Shown: positions 7,621 through 14,698 of the stretch, one piece after another
Position numbering within the stretch: the stretch's first letter is position 1
How the letters are laid out: every line of letters starts with the position of its first letter
The notes under the pieces: generated by a model
Databases searched by the model: none
Told to the model about the DNA's origin: nothing
What the model saw: the letters and a program-made list of their open reading frames with translations, nothing else
Assembly (NCBI GenBank): GCA_905208975.1
Contig: CAJLRE010000016.1
Location: 1 to 30,536, forward strand
DNA: 30,536 nucleotides
Source: an uncultured Collinsella sp.
GTDB taxonomy: Bacteria; Actinomycetota; Coriobacteriia; Coriobacteriales; Coriobacteriaceae
Direction of reading: 5' to 3'
Program-made: the position numbers and the translations under genes

Positions 7621-8934
7621 ATGGCAGAGTCGGCAGCAGGGGATGCCCTGTTCGAGCGTACGGGAAAAGTTTCGTTTGTGCAGGTATTACCCCATGCACT
7701 GCAGCATGTGCTGGCGGCATTCGCGGGTATCGTCACGCCCGCCATCATTATCGCGTCGGTCTGTGGCTTTACCCCTCAAGAGGAAGCCGCTGTCATCCAG
7801 GCGTCGCTCGTCCTCTCGGCGATTGACATTTTCCTTCAACAGTTTCCCATAAAAGGTGTCGTCGGTTCGGGCCTGCCCATTGTGATGGGTGCGAGCTTTA
7901 CCTTCGTGCCGGCGCTCAAGGCAGTCGGTCTTGAGCTTGGTTTTGAGGCCGTACTGGGCGCCCAGGTAATCGGCGGCGCGCTCGTCGCGCTCTTCGGCCT
8001 ACTGTTTAGGCGCGTGAGTTTTCTGTTTCCGGCCCCGGTGCTTGGCACCGTCATCTTTGTCATTGGCCTGTCGCTATGCCCAGTGGCAGTTGCCTCCATG
8101 GCGGGCGGGGAGGGCGCGGCCGATTTTGGCAGTGTCACCAACTGGGCCGTCGCACTTGTGACGTTCGTCGTCACCTTTATGGCTGGCAACTACGGCAAGG
8201 GCGCGCTTAGGCTGGGCAGCATCCTGGCTGGTATCTGCGCGGGCTTTGTTTTGGCTGCGGTGTTGGGCATGGTCGATTTCTCGGCCATCGCGACCACCAG
8301 CTGGTTCGCCCCGCCGGCCCTGGGCGCCCATCGCCTGGTGTTCGACCCGGCCGCGTGCGCCGTTGTGGGCGTTGTCGCCATTGTCAACGCAGTACAGGTC
8401 ATGGGCGAGTTTGCCGCCGTGTCGTCCGCTGCGCTCGATACCCCTGCGACCGATAGCCAGATCTCGGGTGGCCTGATCGCCAACGGCCTGGTCGGTATGC
8501 TGTCAGGCTTTTTTGGCGGCGTCCCCACGGCAACCTTTGGCCAGAATGTGGGCATTATCGCCGAGAACAAGGTCGTCAACCGCATGGTCTTTACGCTTGC
8601 GGCTGCCATCCTGCTCATCGCGGGCCTGCTGCCCAAGTGTGCGGCGGTGCTCACGTCTATTCCGCAGCCGGTCATCGGTGGCGCCACGATTGGCGTGTTC
8701 GCGACCATCGGTATGAACGGTGTGGTCATGTTTGCCCGCCACGGCCTGTCTCAGCGCGATACCACGCTCATGGGTCTCTCTATCGCCTTTGGCACGGGCA
8801 TTGAGCGCACGGCCGGCGCGCTTGCCGGCGCTGGATTCCCCGCATGGGTTGGCACCGTTTTTGGCGGATCCTCCATTGCCGTCGCCGCGCTCGTTGCTGT
8901 GATCCTCAACCTGGTCCTCCCGCGCCAAAAATAA
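7621..8934 (+). CDS. NCS2 family uracil/xanthine (purine) permease
   Basis: A 437-residue integral membrane protein of the nucleobase-cation symporter-2 family. Many hydrophobic segments are spread over the whole length, in line with the 12-14 spans of the family. The NAT signature region is clear: GGVPTATFGQNVGIIAENK, with QNVG as the substrate-site motif. A start at 7621 is preferred because GGGAGG (7610-7615) lies 5 bases upstream; an in-frame ATG at 7558 lacks such a site. Location beside xdhC/yqeB suggests xanthine, urate or another purine as substrate, while sequence alone does not exclude uracil. The gene is followed by palindrome copy 2 and then by the ribosomal protein operon. Confidence 0.9.
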   Translation: MAESAAGDALFERTGKVSFVQVLPHALQHVLAAFAGIVTPAIIIASVCGFTPQEEAAVIQASLVLSAIDIFLQQFPIKGVVGSGLPIVMGASFTFVPALKAVGLELGFEAVLGAQVIGGALVALFGLLFRRVSFLFPAPVLGTVIFVIGLSLCPVAVASMAGGEGAADFGSVTNWAVALVTFVVTFMAGNYGKGALRLGSILAGICAGFVLAAVLGMVDFSAIATTSWFAPPALGAHRLVFDPAACAVVGVVAIVNAVQVMGEFAAVSSAALDTPATDSQISGGLIANGLVGMLSGFFGGVPTATFGQNVGIIAENKVVNRMVFTLAAAILLIAGLLPKCAAVLTSIPQPVIGGATIGVFATIGMNGVVMFARHGLSQRDTTLMGLSIAFGTGIERTAGALAGAGFPAWVGTVFGGSSIAVAALVAVILNLVLPRQK

Positions 8935-8947
8935 CGCCCCATATATG

Positions 8948-9014
8948 AGTTGCGGTGAGATAGGGACTGTTTAAGCCTGTTAGGCCGCCAAACAGTCCCT
9001 ATTTCACCGCAACT
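8948..9014. repeat. Long palindromic intergenic element, copy 2
   Basis: Two 25-nt arms (8948-8972 and 8990-9014) are inverted complements with one G-T (wobble) pair. The outer 16 bases match copy 1 at 15 of 16. The inner arm is GGACTGTTT here against TTCCTG in copy 1, and is again mirrored on the opposite arm. It lies between the permease stop and the rplE promoter region. This pattern of conserved ends with covarying interiors suggests a structured element. Confidence 0.85.
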
Positions 9015-9241
9015 GCTTGTTGGGACCCATTTGTGCGGGGGAGTTGTGGAGTTGTGCAGGCAGACGAGGTTTTTCTGGAAATACGCTCCCGATGCGCGTA
9101 TAGTACCGATTGTTTTGTCGGCTCCTGCTGCGTCGAGTCCAAACCGCGAAATGCCATGAGCGGCGCGGATGCAGCCAGGAGGCACGAGGACAACCCATCG
9201 TGGCCACGCCCCGTGCTTAAAACCCCAAGAAGGAGTGAACA
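9015..9241 (+). promoter_or_regulatory. rplE: Leader region upstream of rplE
   Basis: The gap between the permease and rplE is 307 bases. The first part is the palindrome; the rest holds a good promoter candidate, TGGAAA (9076-9081), a 17-base spacer and TATAGT (9099-9104). This would give an rplE leader of about 130 nt. The leader contains GCAGCCAGGAGG-like sequence but no convincing small ORF. The rplE ribosome binding site AAGAAGGAG is at 9227-9235. A translational-control site for an r-protein could lie here, but I cannot identify one. Confidence 0.45.
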
Positions 9242-9799
9242 ATGGCAGAAGAGAAGTATGTGCCGCGTCTGAAGACCAAGTACAACAACGAGGTCAAGCA
9301 GCAGCTTCAGGACAAGTTCCAGTACGAGAACGTCATGATGATCCCCAAGTTTGAGAAGATCGTCGTGAACATGGGTGTCGGCGAGGCCGCTACCGATTCC
9401 AAGGCCATCGACGGTGCCGTGCGCGACCTGCGCGCCATCACCGGCCAGCAGCCGATGATCACCCGTGCCCGCAAGTCCATCGCTACCTTTCGCCTGCGCG
9501 CTGGTATGCCGATCGGCTGCAAGGTTACCCTGCGTGGCGACCGTATGTGGGAGTTCTTCGATCGTCTGACCTCCGTCGCGATCCCCCGTATCCGCGACTT
9601 CCGCGGCATCTCCGCCAAGAGCTTCGACGGCCGTGGTAACTTCTCCATGGGCGTTACCGAGCAGCTCATCTTCCCCGAGATCGACTTCGACTCCGTCGAT
9701 CACCAGCGTGGCATGGACATCACTTTCGTGACCACCGCCAACACCGATGAGGAGGCCAAGGCCCTTCTGGACGCCTTCGGTTTCCCGTTCAAGAAATAG
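9242..9799 (+). CDS. rplE: 50S ribosomal protein L5
   Basis: This 185-residue protein matches bacterial L5 over its full length (179-187 aa usual). Landmarks are KIVVNMGVGEA near residue 41, ITGQQPMITRARKSIATFRLR near 70 and the C-terminal TANTDEEAKALLDAFGFPF. L5 binds 5S rRNA and helix 84 of 23S rRNA in the central protuberance. Here it is the first gene of its transcription unit, whereas rplX normally precedes it. rpsN follows after a 79-base gap with a hairpin. Confidence 0.98.
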   Translation: MAEEKYVPRLKTKYNNEVKQQLQDKFQYENVMMIPKFEKIVVNMGVGEAATDSKAIDGAVRDLRAITGQQPMITRARKSIATFRLRAGMPIGCKVTLRGDRMWEFFDRLTSVAIPRIRDFRGISAKSFDGRGNFSMGVTEQLIFPEIDFDSVDHQRGMDITFVTTANTDEEAKALLDAFGFPFKK

Positions 9800-9814
9800 G
9801 TTCACCTGCCCTAT

Positions 9815-9844
9815 AAGCGCCGTTCCCACAAGGGGGCGGCGCTT
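9815..9844 (+). promoter_or_regulatory. Hairpin between rplE and rpsN
   Basis: AAGCGCCG (9815-9822) pairs with CGGCGCTT (9837-9844), with further C/G pairing in the loop. No T-tract follows, so transcription termination is unlikely. It may be an RNA processing or r-protein binding site within the operon. Confidence 0.45.
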
Positions 9845-9878
9845 GGGGCGAACAATACTCTATGTGAGGAGGATATAA

Positions 9879-10064
9879 GTGGCTAAGACATCGATGATCG
9901 TCAAGTGCAATCGCAAGCAGAAGTTCTCTACTCGTGAGTACACGCGCTGCCAGCGCTGCGGCCGTCCGCACTCTGTGTACCGCAAGTTCGGCCTGTGCCG
10001 TGTCTGCTTCCGCGAGCTTGCACTCAAGGGCGAGCTTCCCGGCGTTAAGAAGGCCAGCTGGTAA
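9879..10064 (+). CDS. rpsN: 30S ribosomal protein S14, zinc-binding (type Z)
   Basis: The 61-residue length and two CxxC pairs (CQRC at 24-27 and CRVC at 40-43) mark the short, zinc-binding C+ form of S14. The start is GTG at 9879, preceded by GAGGAGG 6 bases upstream. S14 is a late-assembling protein of the 30S head. Having the zinc form inside the spc operon is the ancestral arrangement; a zinc-independent paralogue may exist elsewhere. Confidence 0.97.
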   Translation: MAKTSMIVKCNRKQKFSTREYTRCQRCGRPHSVYRKFGLCRVCFRELALKGELPGVKKASW

Positions 10065-10183
10065 GTCACTACCAGCGTTTCAAGCATCAGTTTGGAACAG
10101 GGAAAACGCGCTAAAAAGGCTTTGCCGTTAAGGGCGGCGAAGAACCAAGAGCACGTGTTCATCAAGAACGAAGGAGAATCTGT

Positions 10184-10582
10184 ATGAACCTTACAGACCC
10201 GATCGCAGATATGCTTACGCGCATCCGTAACGCTAACTCTGTGAACAAGGCCACGGTCTCCATGCCGAGCAGCAAGAAGCTCGTCGAGATCGCTCGTGTT
10301 CTGCACGAGGAGGGCTACATCGAGGGCTACGATGTCGAGGACACCGTTCCCCAGAAGACTCTGCACATCACGCTTAAGTATGGTCCCAAGAAGGCTAAGG
10401 TCATCAACGGCATCCGCCGCATTTCCAAGCCGGGCCTGCGTAAGTACACCGGCGTTGCCGACATGCCCCGCGTCCGCGGCGGCCTTGGTACCGCCATTAT
10501 TTCCACCAGCCATGGCGTCATGACCGACCGCGATGCTCGCAAGCACAACGTCGGCGGCGAGATCATCGCTTACGTCTGGTAA
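10184..10582 (+). CDS. rpsH: 30S ribosomal protein S8
   Basis: The 132-residue sequence starts NLTDPIADMLTRIRNA and ends with GVMTDRDARKHNVGGEIIAYVW, both hallmarks of S8. It binds the 16S central domain and in E. coli represses spc-operon translation. A 119-base gap precedes it (10065-10183), containing purine-rich sequence and AAGGAG before the ATG. That gap is long for this operon and could hold a regulatory site. Confidence 0.98.
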   Translation: MNLTDPIADMLTRIRNANSVNKATVSMPSSKKLVEIARVLHEEGYIEGYDVEDTVPQKTLHITLKYGPKKAKVINGIRRISKPGLRKYTGVADMPRVRGGLGTAIISTSHGVMTDRDARKHNVGGEIIAYVW

Positions 10583-10615
10583 TTCGCTCGGTAGGTAGAA
10601 GGAAAGGAGATCACC

Positions 10616-11152
10616 GTGTCTCGTATCGGTAATAAGCCTGTCCAGATTCCCGCCGGAGTCGAAGTGGCAGTCAACGGCAACAACGTTGTCGTCAAGGGCC
10701 CCAAGGGCCAGCTCGAGCTCGATGTCTTTGAGAAGCTCGCTATCAACGTCGAGGACAACGTCCTCACCGTTTCCCGTCCCGACGACGAGCGTGAGACCCG
10801 TGCCCGCCACGGCCTCACCCGCGCCCTCATCCACAACATGGTTGTCGGCGTTTCCGAGGGCTTCGAGAAGAAGCTCGAGCTCGCCGGCGTCGGTTACCGC
10901 GTGCAGCAGAAGGGCAAGAACCTCGAGTTCTCCCTGGGCTTCTCGCACCCCGTGATCGTCGAGGCTCCCGAGGGCATCACCTTCGAGGTTCCCGACAACA
11001 CCCACGTGAACGTCAAGGGTATCAACAAGCAGCAGGTCGGTCAGATCGCCGCTGAGATCCGCGGCCATCGTCCTCCCGAGCCTTACAAGGGCAAGGGTAT
11101 CCACTACGTTGGCGAGCACATCCGCCGCAAGCTGGGTAAGGCCGCCAAGTAG
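10616..11152 (+). CDS. rplF: 50S ribosomal protein L6
   Basis: This 178-residue protein has the two L6 repeats. It begins SRIGNKPVQIPAGVEV and ends with the diagnostic RPPEPYKGKGIHYVGEHIRR region. The start codon is GTG at 10616, with AAAGGAG about 5 bases ahead. L6 sits near the sarcin-ricin loop and factor-binding site of the 50S subunit. rplR follows after a 75-base gap with a hairpin. Confidence 0.98.
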   Translation: MSRIGNKPVQIPAGVEVAVNGNNVVVKGPKGQLELDVFEKLAINVEDNVLTVSRPDDERETRARHGLTRALIHNMVVGVSEGFEKKLELAGVGYRVQQKGKNLEFSLGFSHPVIVEAPEGITFEVPDNTHVNVKGINKQQVGQIAAEIRGHRPPEPYKGKGIHYVGEHIRRKLGKAAK

Positions 11153-11177
11153 TCGTAACCGACTCACTCGCATAAGA

Positions 11178-11199
11178 CCAGCACCCCGTCAGGTGCTGG
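11178..11199 (+). promoter_or_regulatory. Hairpin between rplF and rplR
   Basis: A perfect 8-bp stem, CCAGCACC / GGTGCTGG, has a 6-nt loop. A five-T run occurs only 10 bases later, so it is not a standard terminator. It could attenuate transcription weakly, or serve in mRNA processing or protein binding. Confidence 0.45.
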
Positions 11200-11227
11200 C
11201 AAGATCAACCTTTTTAGGAGTTTACGT

Positions 11228-11596
11228 ATGAACAAGCATAAGGCGAAGCTGGAAGGCCTCAAGCGTCGTCAGCGTCGTGTTCGCGGCAAGGTCTCGGGTA
11301 CCTCCGAGCGTCCGCGTCTTCGCGTGACCCGTACTAACGCCAACATCTATGCCCAGATCATCGACGACAGCAAGGGCTCTAGCCTGACGCTCGTCTCTGC
11401 CTCGACCCTCGAGGCCGAGTTCAAGGGCACCCACACCTCGAACAAGGAGGCTGCGGAGAAGGTCGGTCAGCTCGTTGGCAAGCGCGCCATCGAGGCCGGC
11501 ATCACCAAGGTCGCCTTCGATCGCGGTGGCCGTATCTACCATGGCCGCGTCAAGGCCCTCGCCGACGGTGCTCGTGCCGCCGGTCTCGAGTTCTAG
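11228..11596 (+). CDS. rplR: 50S ribosomal protein L18
   Basis: The 122-residue sequence contains RPRLRVTRTNANIYAQIIDD and AFDRGGRIYHGRVKALADGAR, typical of L18. It binds 5S rRNA together with L5 in the central protuberance. TTAGGAG lies 7 bases before the ATG. The stop overlaps the AGGAGG ribosome binding site of rpsE. Confidence 0.98.
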   Translation: MNKHKAKLEGLKRRQRRVRGKVSGTSERPRLRVTRTNANIYAQIIDDSKGSSLTLVSASTLEAEFKGTHTSNKEAAEKVGQLVGKRAIEAGITKVAFDRGGRIYHGRVKALADGARAAGLEF

Positions 11597-11610
11597 GAGG
11601 TATGTAGCAC

Positions 11611-12135
11611 ATGGCTCGTAATCAGAAGCAGCAGCGCGAGGCCTCCGAGTTCGAGGAGCGCGTCGTTTACATCAACCGCGTGTCGAAGACCGTCAAGGGT
11701 GGTCGTCGCATGAGCCTCGTCGCTCTCGTCGTCGTTGGCGACGGCAAGGGCAACGTCGGCGTTGGCATGGGCAAGTCCGCTGAGGTGCCCCTGGCCATCT
11801 CCAAGGCGTCTCTCGATGCCAAGAAGAACATGTTCCACGTGCCGGTGACCGAGCAGGGCACCATCCCGCACGAGGTTCTCGGCCACTTTGGTGCCGGCCG
11901 CATCATCATCAAGCCCGCTGTCGAGGGTACCGGCGTTATCGCCGGCGGCGCTGTGCGTCCCCTCTTCGAGCTTGCCGGCATCAAGAACGTCCTGTCCAAG
12001 TCCCTCGGTACCGACAACGGCCTCAACATCATCAAGGCTGCCGTCGAGGGCCTCAAGGAGCTCTCCAGCCCTGAGGACGTCGCGGCTCGCCGTGGCCTGA
12101 CGGTCTCCGAGATGTTCGTCGGTAAGGAGAACTAA
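11611..12135 (+). CDS. rpsE: 30S ribosomal protein S5
   Basis: The 174-residue S5 has its N-terminal double-stranded RNA-binding domain (RVVYINRVSKTVKGGRRMSL, with KGGRRMS the family mark) and a C-terminal domain with GTGVIAGG and VRPLFELAGI. S5 contributes to decoding accuracy at the mRNA entry channel. The AGGAGG at 11595-11600 is embedded in the end of rplR, which points to coupled translation. Confidence 0.98.
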   Translation: MARNQKQQREASEFEERVVYINRVSKTVKGGRRMSLVALVVVGDGKGNVGVGMGKSAEVPLAISKASLDAKKNMFHVPVTEQGTIPHEVLGHFGAGRIIIKPAVEGTGVIAGGAVRPLFELAGIKNVLSKSLGTDNGLNIIKAAVEGLKELSSPEDVAARRGLTVSEMFVGKEN

Positions 12136-12137
12136 GC

Positions 12138-12320
12138 ATGGCTGACACCATCAAGATCAAGCAGGTCCGCAGCACCAACGGTTGCAAGCAGGACCAGGTC
12201 CGTACTGTCCGTGCCCTCGGTCTCCACAGGATCCGCGAGGTTCGCGAGATTGCTGACAACGAGTCCGTCCGCGGCATGATCTTCAAGGTCAAGCACCTTG
12301 TCGAGATTGTAGAGGAGTAG
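12138..12320 (+). CDS. rpmD: 50S ribosomal protein L30
   Basis: The 60-residue sequence with IKIKQVRSTNGCKQDQVRTV and a central LGLHRIREVREIADN matches bacterial L30. The ATG follows the rpsE stop by 2 bases and its ribosome binding site (TAAGGAG) lies inside rpsE, so the two genes are translationally coupled. Confidence 0.97.
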   Translation: MADTIKIKQVRSTNGCKQDQVRTVRALGLHRIREVREIADNESVRGMIFKVKHLVEIVEE

Positions 12321-12323
12321 CAA

Positions 12324-12773
12324 ATGCAGCTTCACGATCTTACTCCCGCGCCCGGTTCCACCAAGAACCGCAAGCGCGTCGGCCGTGGCAATTCTTCGGG
12401 TCACGGCACCACTTCTGGCCGCGGCCAGAAGGGCCAGGGTTCCCGCTCTGGCGGCACCAAGGGTGCCGGCTTCGAGGGTGGCCAGACTCCGCTGGCTATG
12501 CGCCTGCCCAAGCTTCCGGGCTTCCGCAACCCCCGTCGTATCGAGTACACCGCTGTTAACGTTGAGCGTCTCGAGCGTAAGTTCGAGGATGGCGCTGTGA
12601 TCGACGGTGCCGCTCTTAAGGCCGCTCGCATCACCAAGAGCGAGTTCGAGCCCGTCAAGGTGCTCGGCAATGGTGAGCTCACCAAGAAGTTCACGGTCAA
12701 GGTCGACAAGGTAAGCGCTTCTGCGCAGGCCAAGATCGAGGCCGCCGGCGGAAAGGTCGAGCTGCCGTGCTAA
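12324..12773 (+). CDS. rplO: 50S ribosomal protein L15
   Basis: The 149-residue L15 has the Gly/Arg-rich N-terminus (RVGRGNSSGHGTTSGRGQKG) that penetrates the 23S rRNA core. The later GFEGGQTPLAMRLPKLPGFRN region is diagnostic. It starts 3 bases after rpmD. Its last 7 bases overlap the GTG start of secY. Confidence 0.98.
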   Translation: MQLHDLTPAPGSTKNRKRVGRGNSSGHGTTSGRGQKGQGSRSGGTKGAGFEGGQTPLAMRLPKLPGFRNPRRIEYTAVNVERLERKFEDGAVIDGAALKAARITKSEFEPVKVLGNGELTKKFTVKVDKVSASAQAKIEAAGGKVELPC

Positions 12774-14053
12774 ATGGTCTTAAGAATGCTTTCCGCATCA
12801 AAGAATTGCGCGAAAAGATTCTTTTTACCATAGCTATGCTCGTCGTGTACCGCATTGGTGCGCACGTTCCTGTGCCCGGCATTCCCTTCCAGGGGATGCT
12901 GGGCCTTTTCTCGACCGATAACAATTCGGTCGCCGCAGGTGCTATGGCCCTCCTGAATCTTTTCTCTGGCGGCGCGTTGAGCTATGTGTCGGTGTTTTCG
13001 CTGGGCATCATGCCTTACATCACCAGCTCGATCATCCTCCAGATGCTCCAGGCCGTCGTGCCTTCCCTGCATGAGCTTGCCCGCGAGGGCGAGGTCGGTC
13101 AGACCAAGATTACGCAGTATTCGCGTTACCTCACCCTGGCTCTGGCAATCCTCAACTCCGTGGGTTACCTCTTCCTCTTTAAGAGCTTCGGCATCAGCTT
13201 CAATGGCGCCGGCGCTCCCGAGATCATCTTCGACCTCATGATCGTCGGTACGCTCACCGCAGGCGCTATGCTGATCATGTGGATTGGTGAGCTCATCACC
13301 CAGCGCGGTATCGGCAATGGCATGTCGCTGATCATCTTTGCGAACATCATGGCCGGCCTTCCGCAGGCTATCTTCTCCAGCACCGAGGGTAATGCCGGTG
13401 GCATCATCACCATGGTGATCATCTGCGCCATCATCCTGCTGGTTATCCCGCTGATTGTTTTCCTTGAGCGCGGCCAGCGCCGCATCCCGGTCTCCTATGC
13501 CAAGCGCGTCGTGGGCCGTCGCATGATGGGTGGACAGACCACCTACCTGCCCATCAAGGTCAACACCGCGGGCGTCGTGCCGATCATCTTCGCTTCGGCG
13601 CTGCTGTACTTCCCGGCTCAGATTGCCGTGTTCTTCCCCGGCATCGGCTGGATTCAGGCAGTTGCCTCTACGCTTTCGACCGGTTGGCTCAACTGGGTGC
13701 TTAACGTTGTCCTCATCGTGTTCTTCGCGTACTTCTACACCTCCATGGTGTTCAACCCCGATGACACGGCCGATAACCTTAAGAAGCAGGGCGGCTTTAT
13801 TCCGGGCGTGCGTCCGGGTAGGGCTACCGCGGCCTACATCAAGAACGCGCTCAACAAGATTACGCTTCCCAGCGCTGTCTTTTTGGCGCTCATCGCCATC
13901 GTGCCTTCGATCATCTTCTCCTTCACGGGTAACCATCTGATCCAGGCATTTGGCGGCACGTCCATCCTCATCATGGTCGGCGTCGTGCTCGACACGGTCG
14001 ATAAGCTCGAAGGCCAGATCAAGATGTATGATTACGATGGATTCTTTAAATAG
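12767..14053 (+). CDS. secY: Protein translocase subunit SecY
   Basis: A 428-residue, ten-span membrane protein and the channel-forming subunit of the Sec translocon. The start GTG (12767) overlaps rplO, and GGAAAGG (12751-12757) lies 9 bases ahead. The protein begins LNGLKNAFRIKELREKILFT. Landmarks include GAHVPVPGI near residue 28, the plug/TM2 region with LGIMPYITSSIILQML, and the cytosolic loops with RGQRRIPVSYAKR and PGVRPGRATAAYI. Position between rplO and adk is the standard spc-operon order. Confidence 0.98.
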   Translation: MLNGLKNAFRIKELREKILFTIAMLVVYRIGAHVPVPGIPFQGMLGLFSTDNNSVAAGAMALLNLFSGGALSYVSVFSLGIMPYITSSIILQMLQAVVPSLHELAREGEVGQTKITQYSRYLTLALAILNSVGYLFLFKSFGISFNGAGAPEIIFDLMIVGTLTAGAMLIMWIGELITQRGIGNGMSLIIFANIMAGLPQAIFSSTEGNAGGIITMVIICAIILLVIPLIVFLERGQRRIPVSYAKRVVGRRMMGGQTTYLPIKVNTAGVVPIIFASALLYFPAQIAVFFPGIGWIQAVASTLSTGWLNWVLNVVLIVFFAYFYTSMVFNPDDTADNLKKQGGFIPGVRPGRATAAYIKNALNKITLPSAVFLALIAIVPSIIFSFTGNHLIQAFGGTSILIMVGVVLDTVDKLEGQIKMYDYDGFFK

Positions 14054-14071
14054 GCTAGAGGAGGATTGCTC

Positions 14072-14698
14072 ATGAACCTCGTATTGCTCGGAGCTCCGGG
14101 TGCCGGTAAGGGCACCGTCGCACAGGAGCTCGTCGCCGAGTTTGGCGTCGCTCACATTTCCACGGGCGACCTGCTGCGTGCTGCCGTCAAGGGTGGCACC
14201 GAGCTTGGTATTCAGGCTAAGAAGTACATGGACGCTGGCGAGCTCGTTCCCGACCAGCTCGTGATCGACCTTGTCAAGGAGCGCCTTGCCGCCGATGACG
14301 CCCAGCAGGGCTTCATCCTCGATGGCTTCCCGCGCAACACCGCCCAGGCTGTGACGCTCGATTCCGAGCTCTCCGCCATGGGTCGCGAGATCGACTGCGC
14401 CCTTCTGGTCGACGTGGCCCCCGAGGTCATCATCGATCGTCTGTCTTCGCGTCGCACCTGCCGCGCCTGCGGTTACACCGGCACCGCTGCCGATGCTACC
14501 TGCCCCAAGTGTGCCGGCGAGATGTATCAGCGCGACGACGACAAGCCCGAGACCATCAAGAACCGTCTCGACGTCTACGAGAAGTCCACGAGCCCGCTCG
14601 TCGACTACTATCGTGGCCAGGGTCTGCTCAAGTCGGTCAACGGTGACCAGGCTCGCGAGACCGTGTACGGGGATGTCAAAGAGGCTCTCGGTCTATGA
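14072..14698 (+). CDS. adk: Adenylate kinase
   Basis: The 208-residue enzyme converts ATP and AMP to two ADP. The P-loop GAPGAGKGT covers 7-15 and the AMP-site DGFPRN covers 84-89. A zinc-binding LID carries four Cys (130, 133, 144, 147), as in Gram-positive enzymes. ATG 14072 is chosen over an in-frame TTG at 14066 because GAGGAGG (14058-14064) is spaced correctly. The stop overlaps the map start by 4 bases (ATGA), indicating translational coupling. Confidence 0.98.
   Translation: MNLVLLGAPGAGKGTVAQELVAEFGVAHISTGDLLRAAVKGGTELGIQAKKYMDAGELVPDQLVIDLVKERLAADDAQQGFILDGFPRNTAQAVTLDSELSAMGREIDCALLVDVAPEVIIDRLSSRRTCRACGYTGTAADATCPKCAGEMYQRDDDKPETIKNRLDVYEKSTSPLVDYYRGQGLLKSVNGDQARETVYGDVKEALGL

Noticed and set aside
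1..8934. Selenocysteine codon (in-frame TGA) in the selenium-related genes
   Set aside because: All frames here are full length or open without needing TGA readthrough; these are accessory proteins rather than selenoproteins.
12770..14155. A 461-codon minus-strand frame opposite secY
   Set aside because: SecY is certain on the plus strand; the antisense translation is Asp/His-rich and matches no family.
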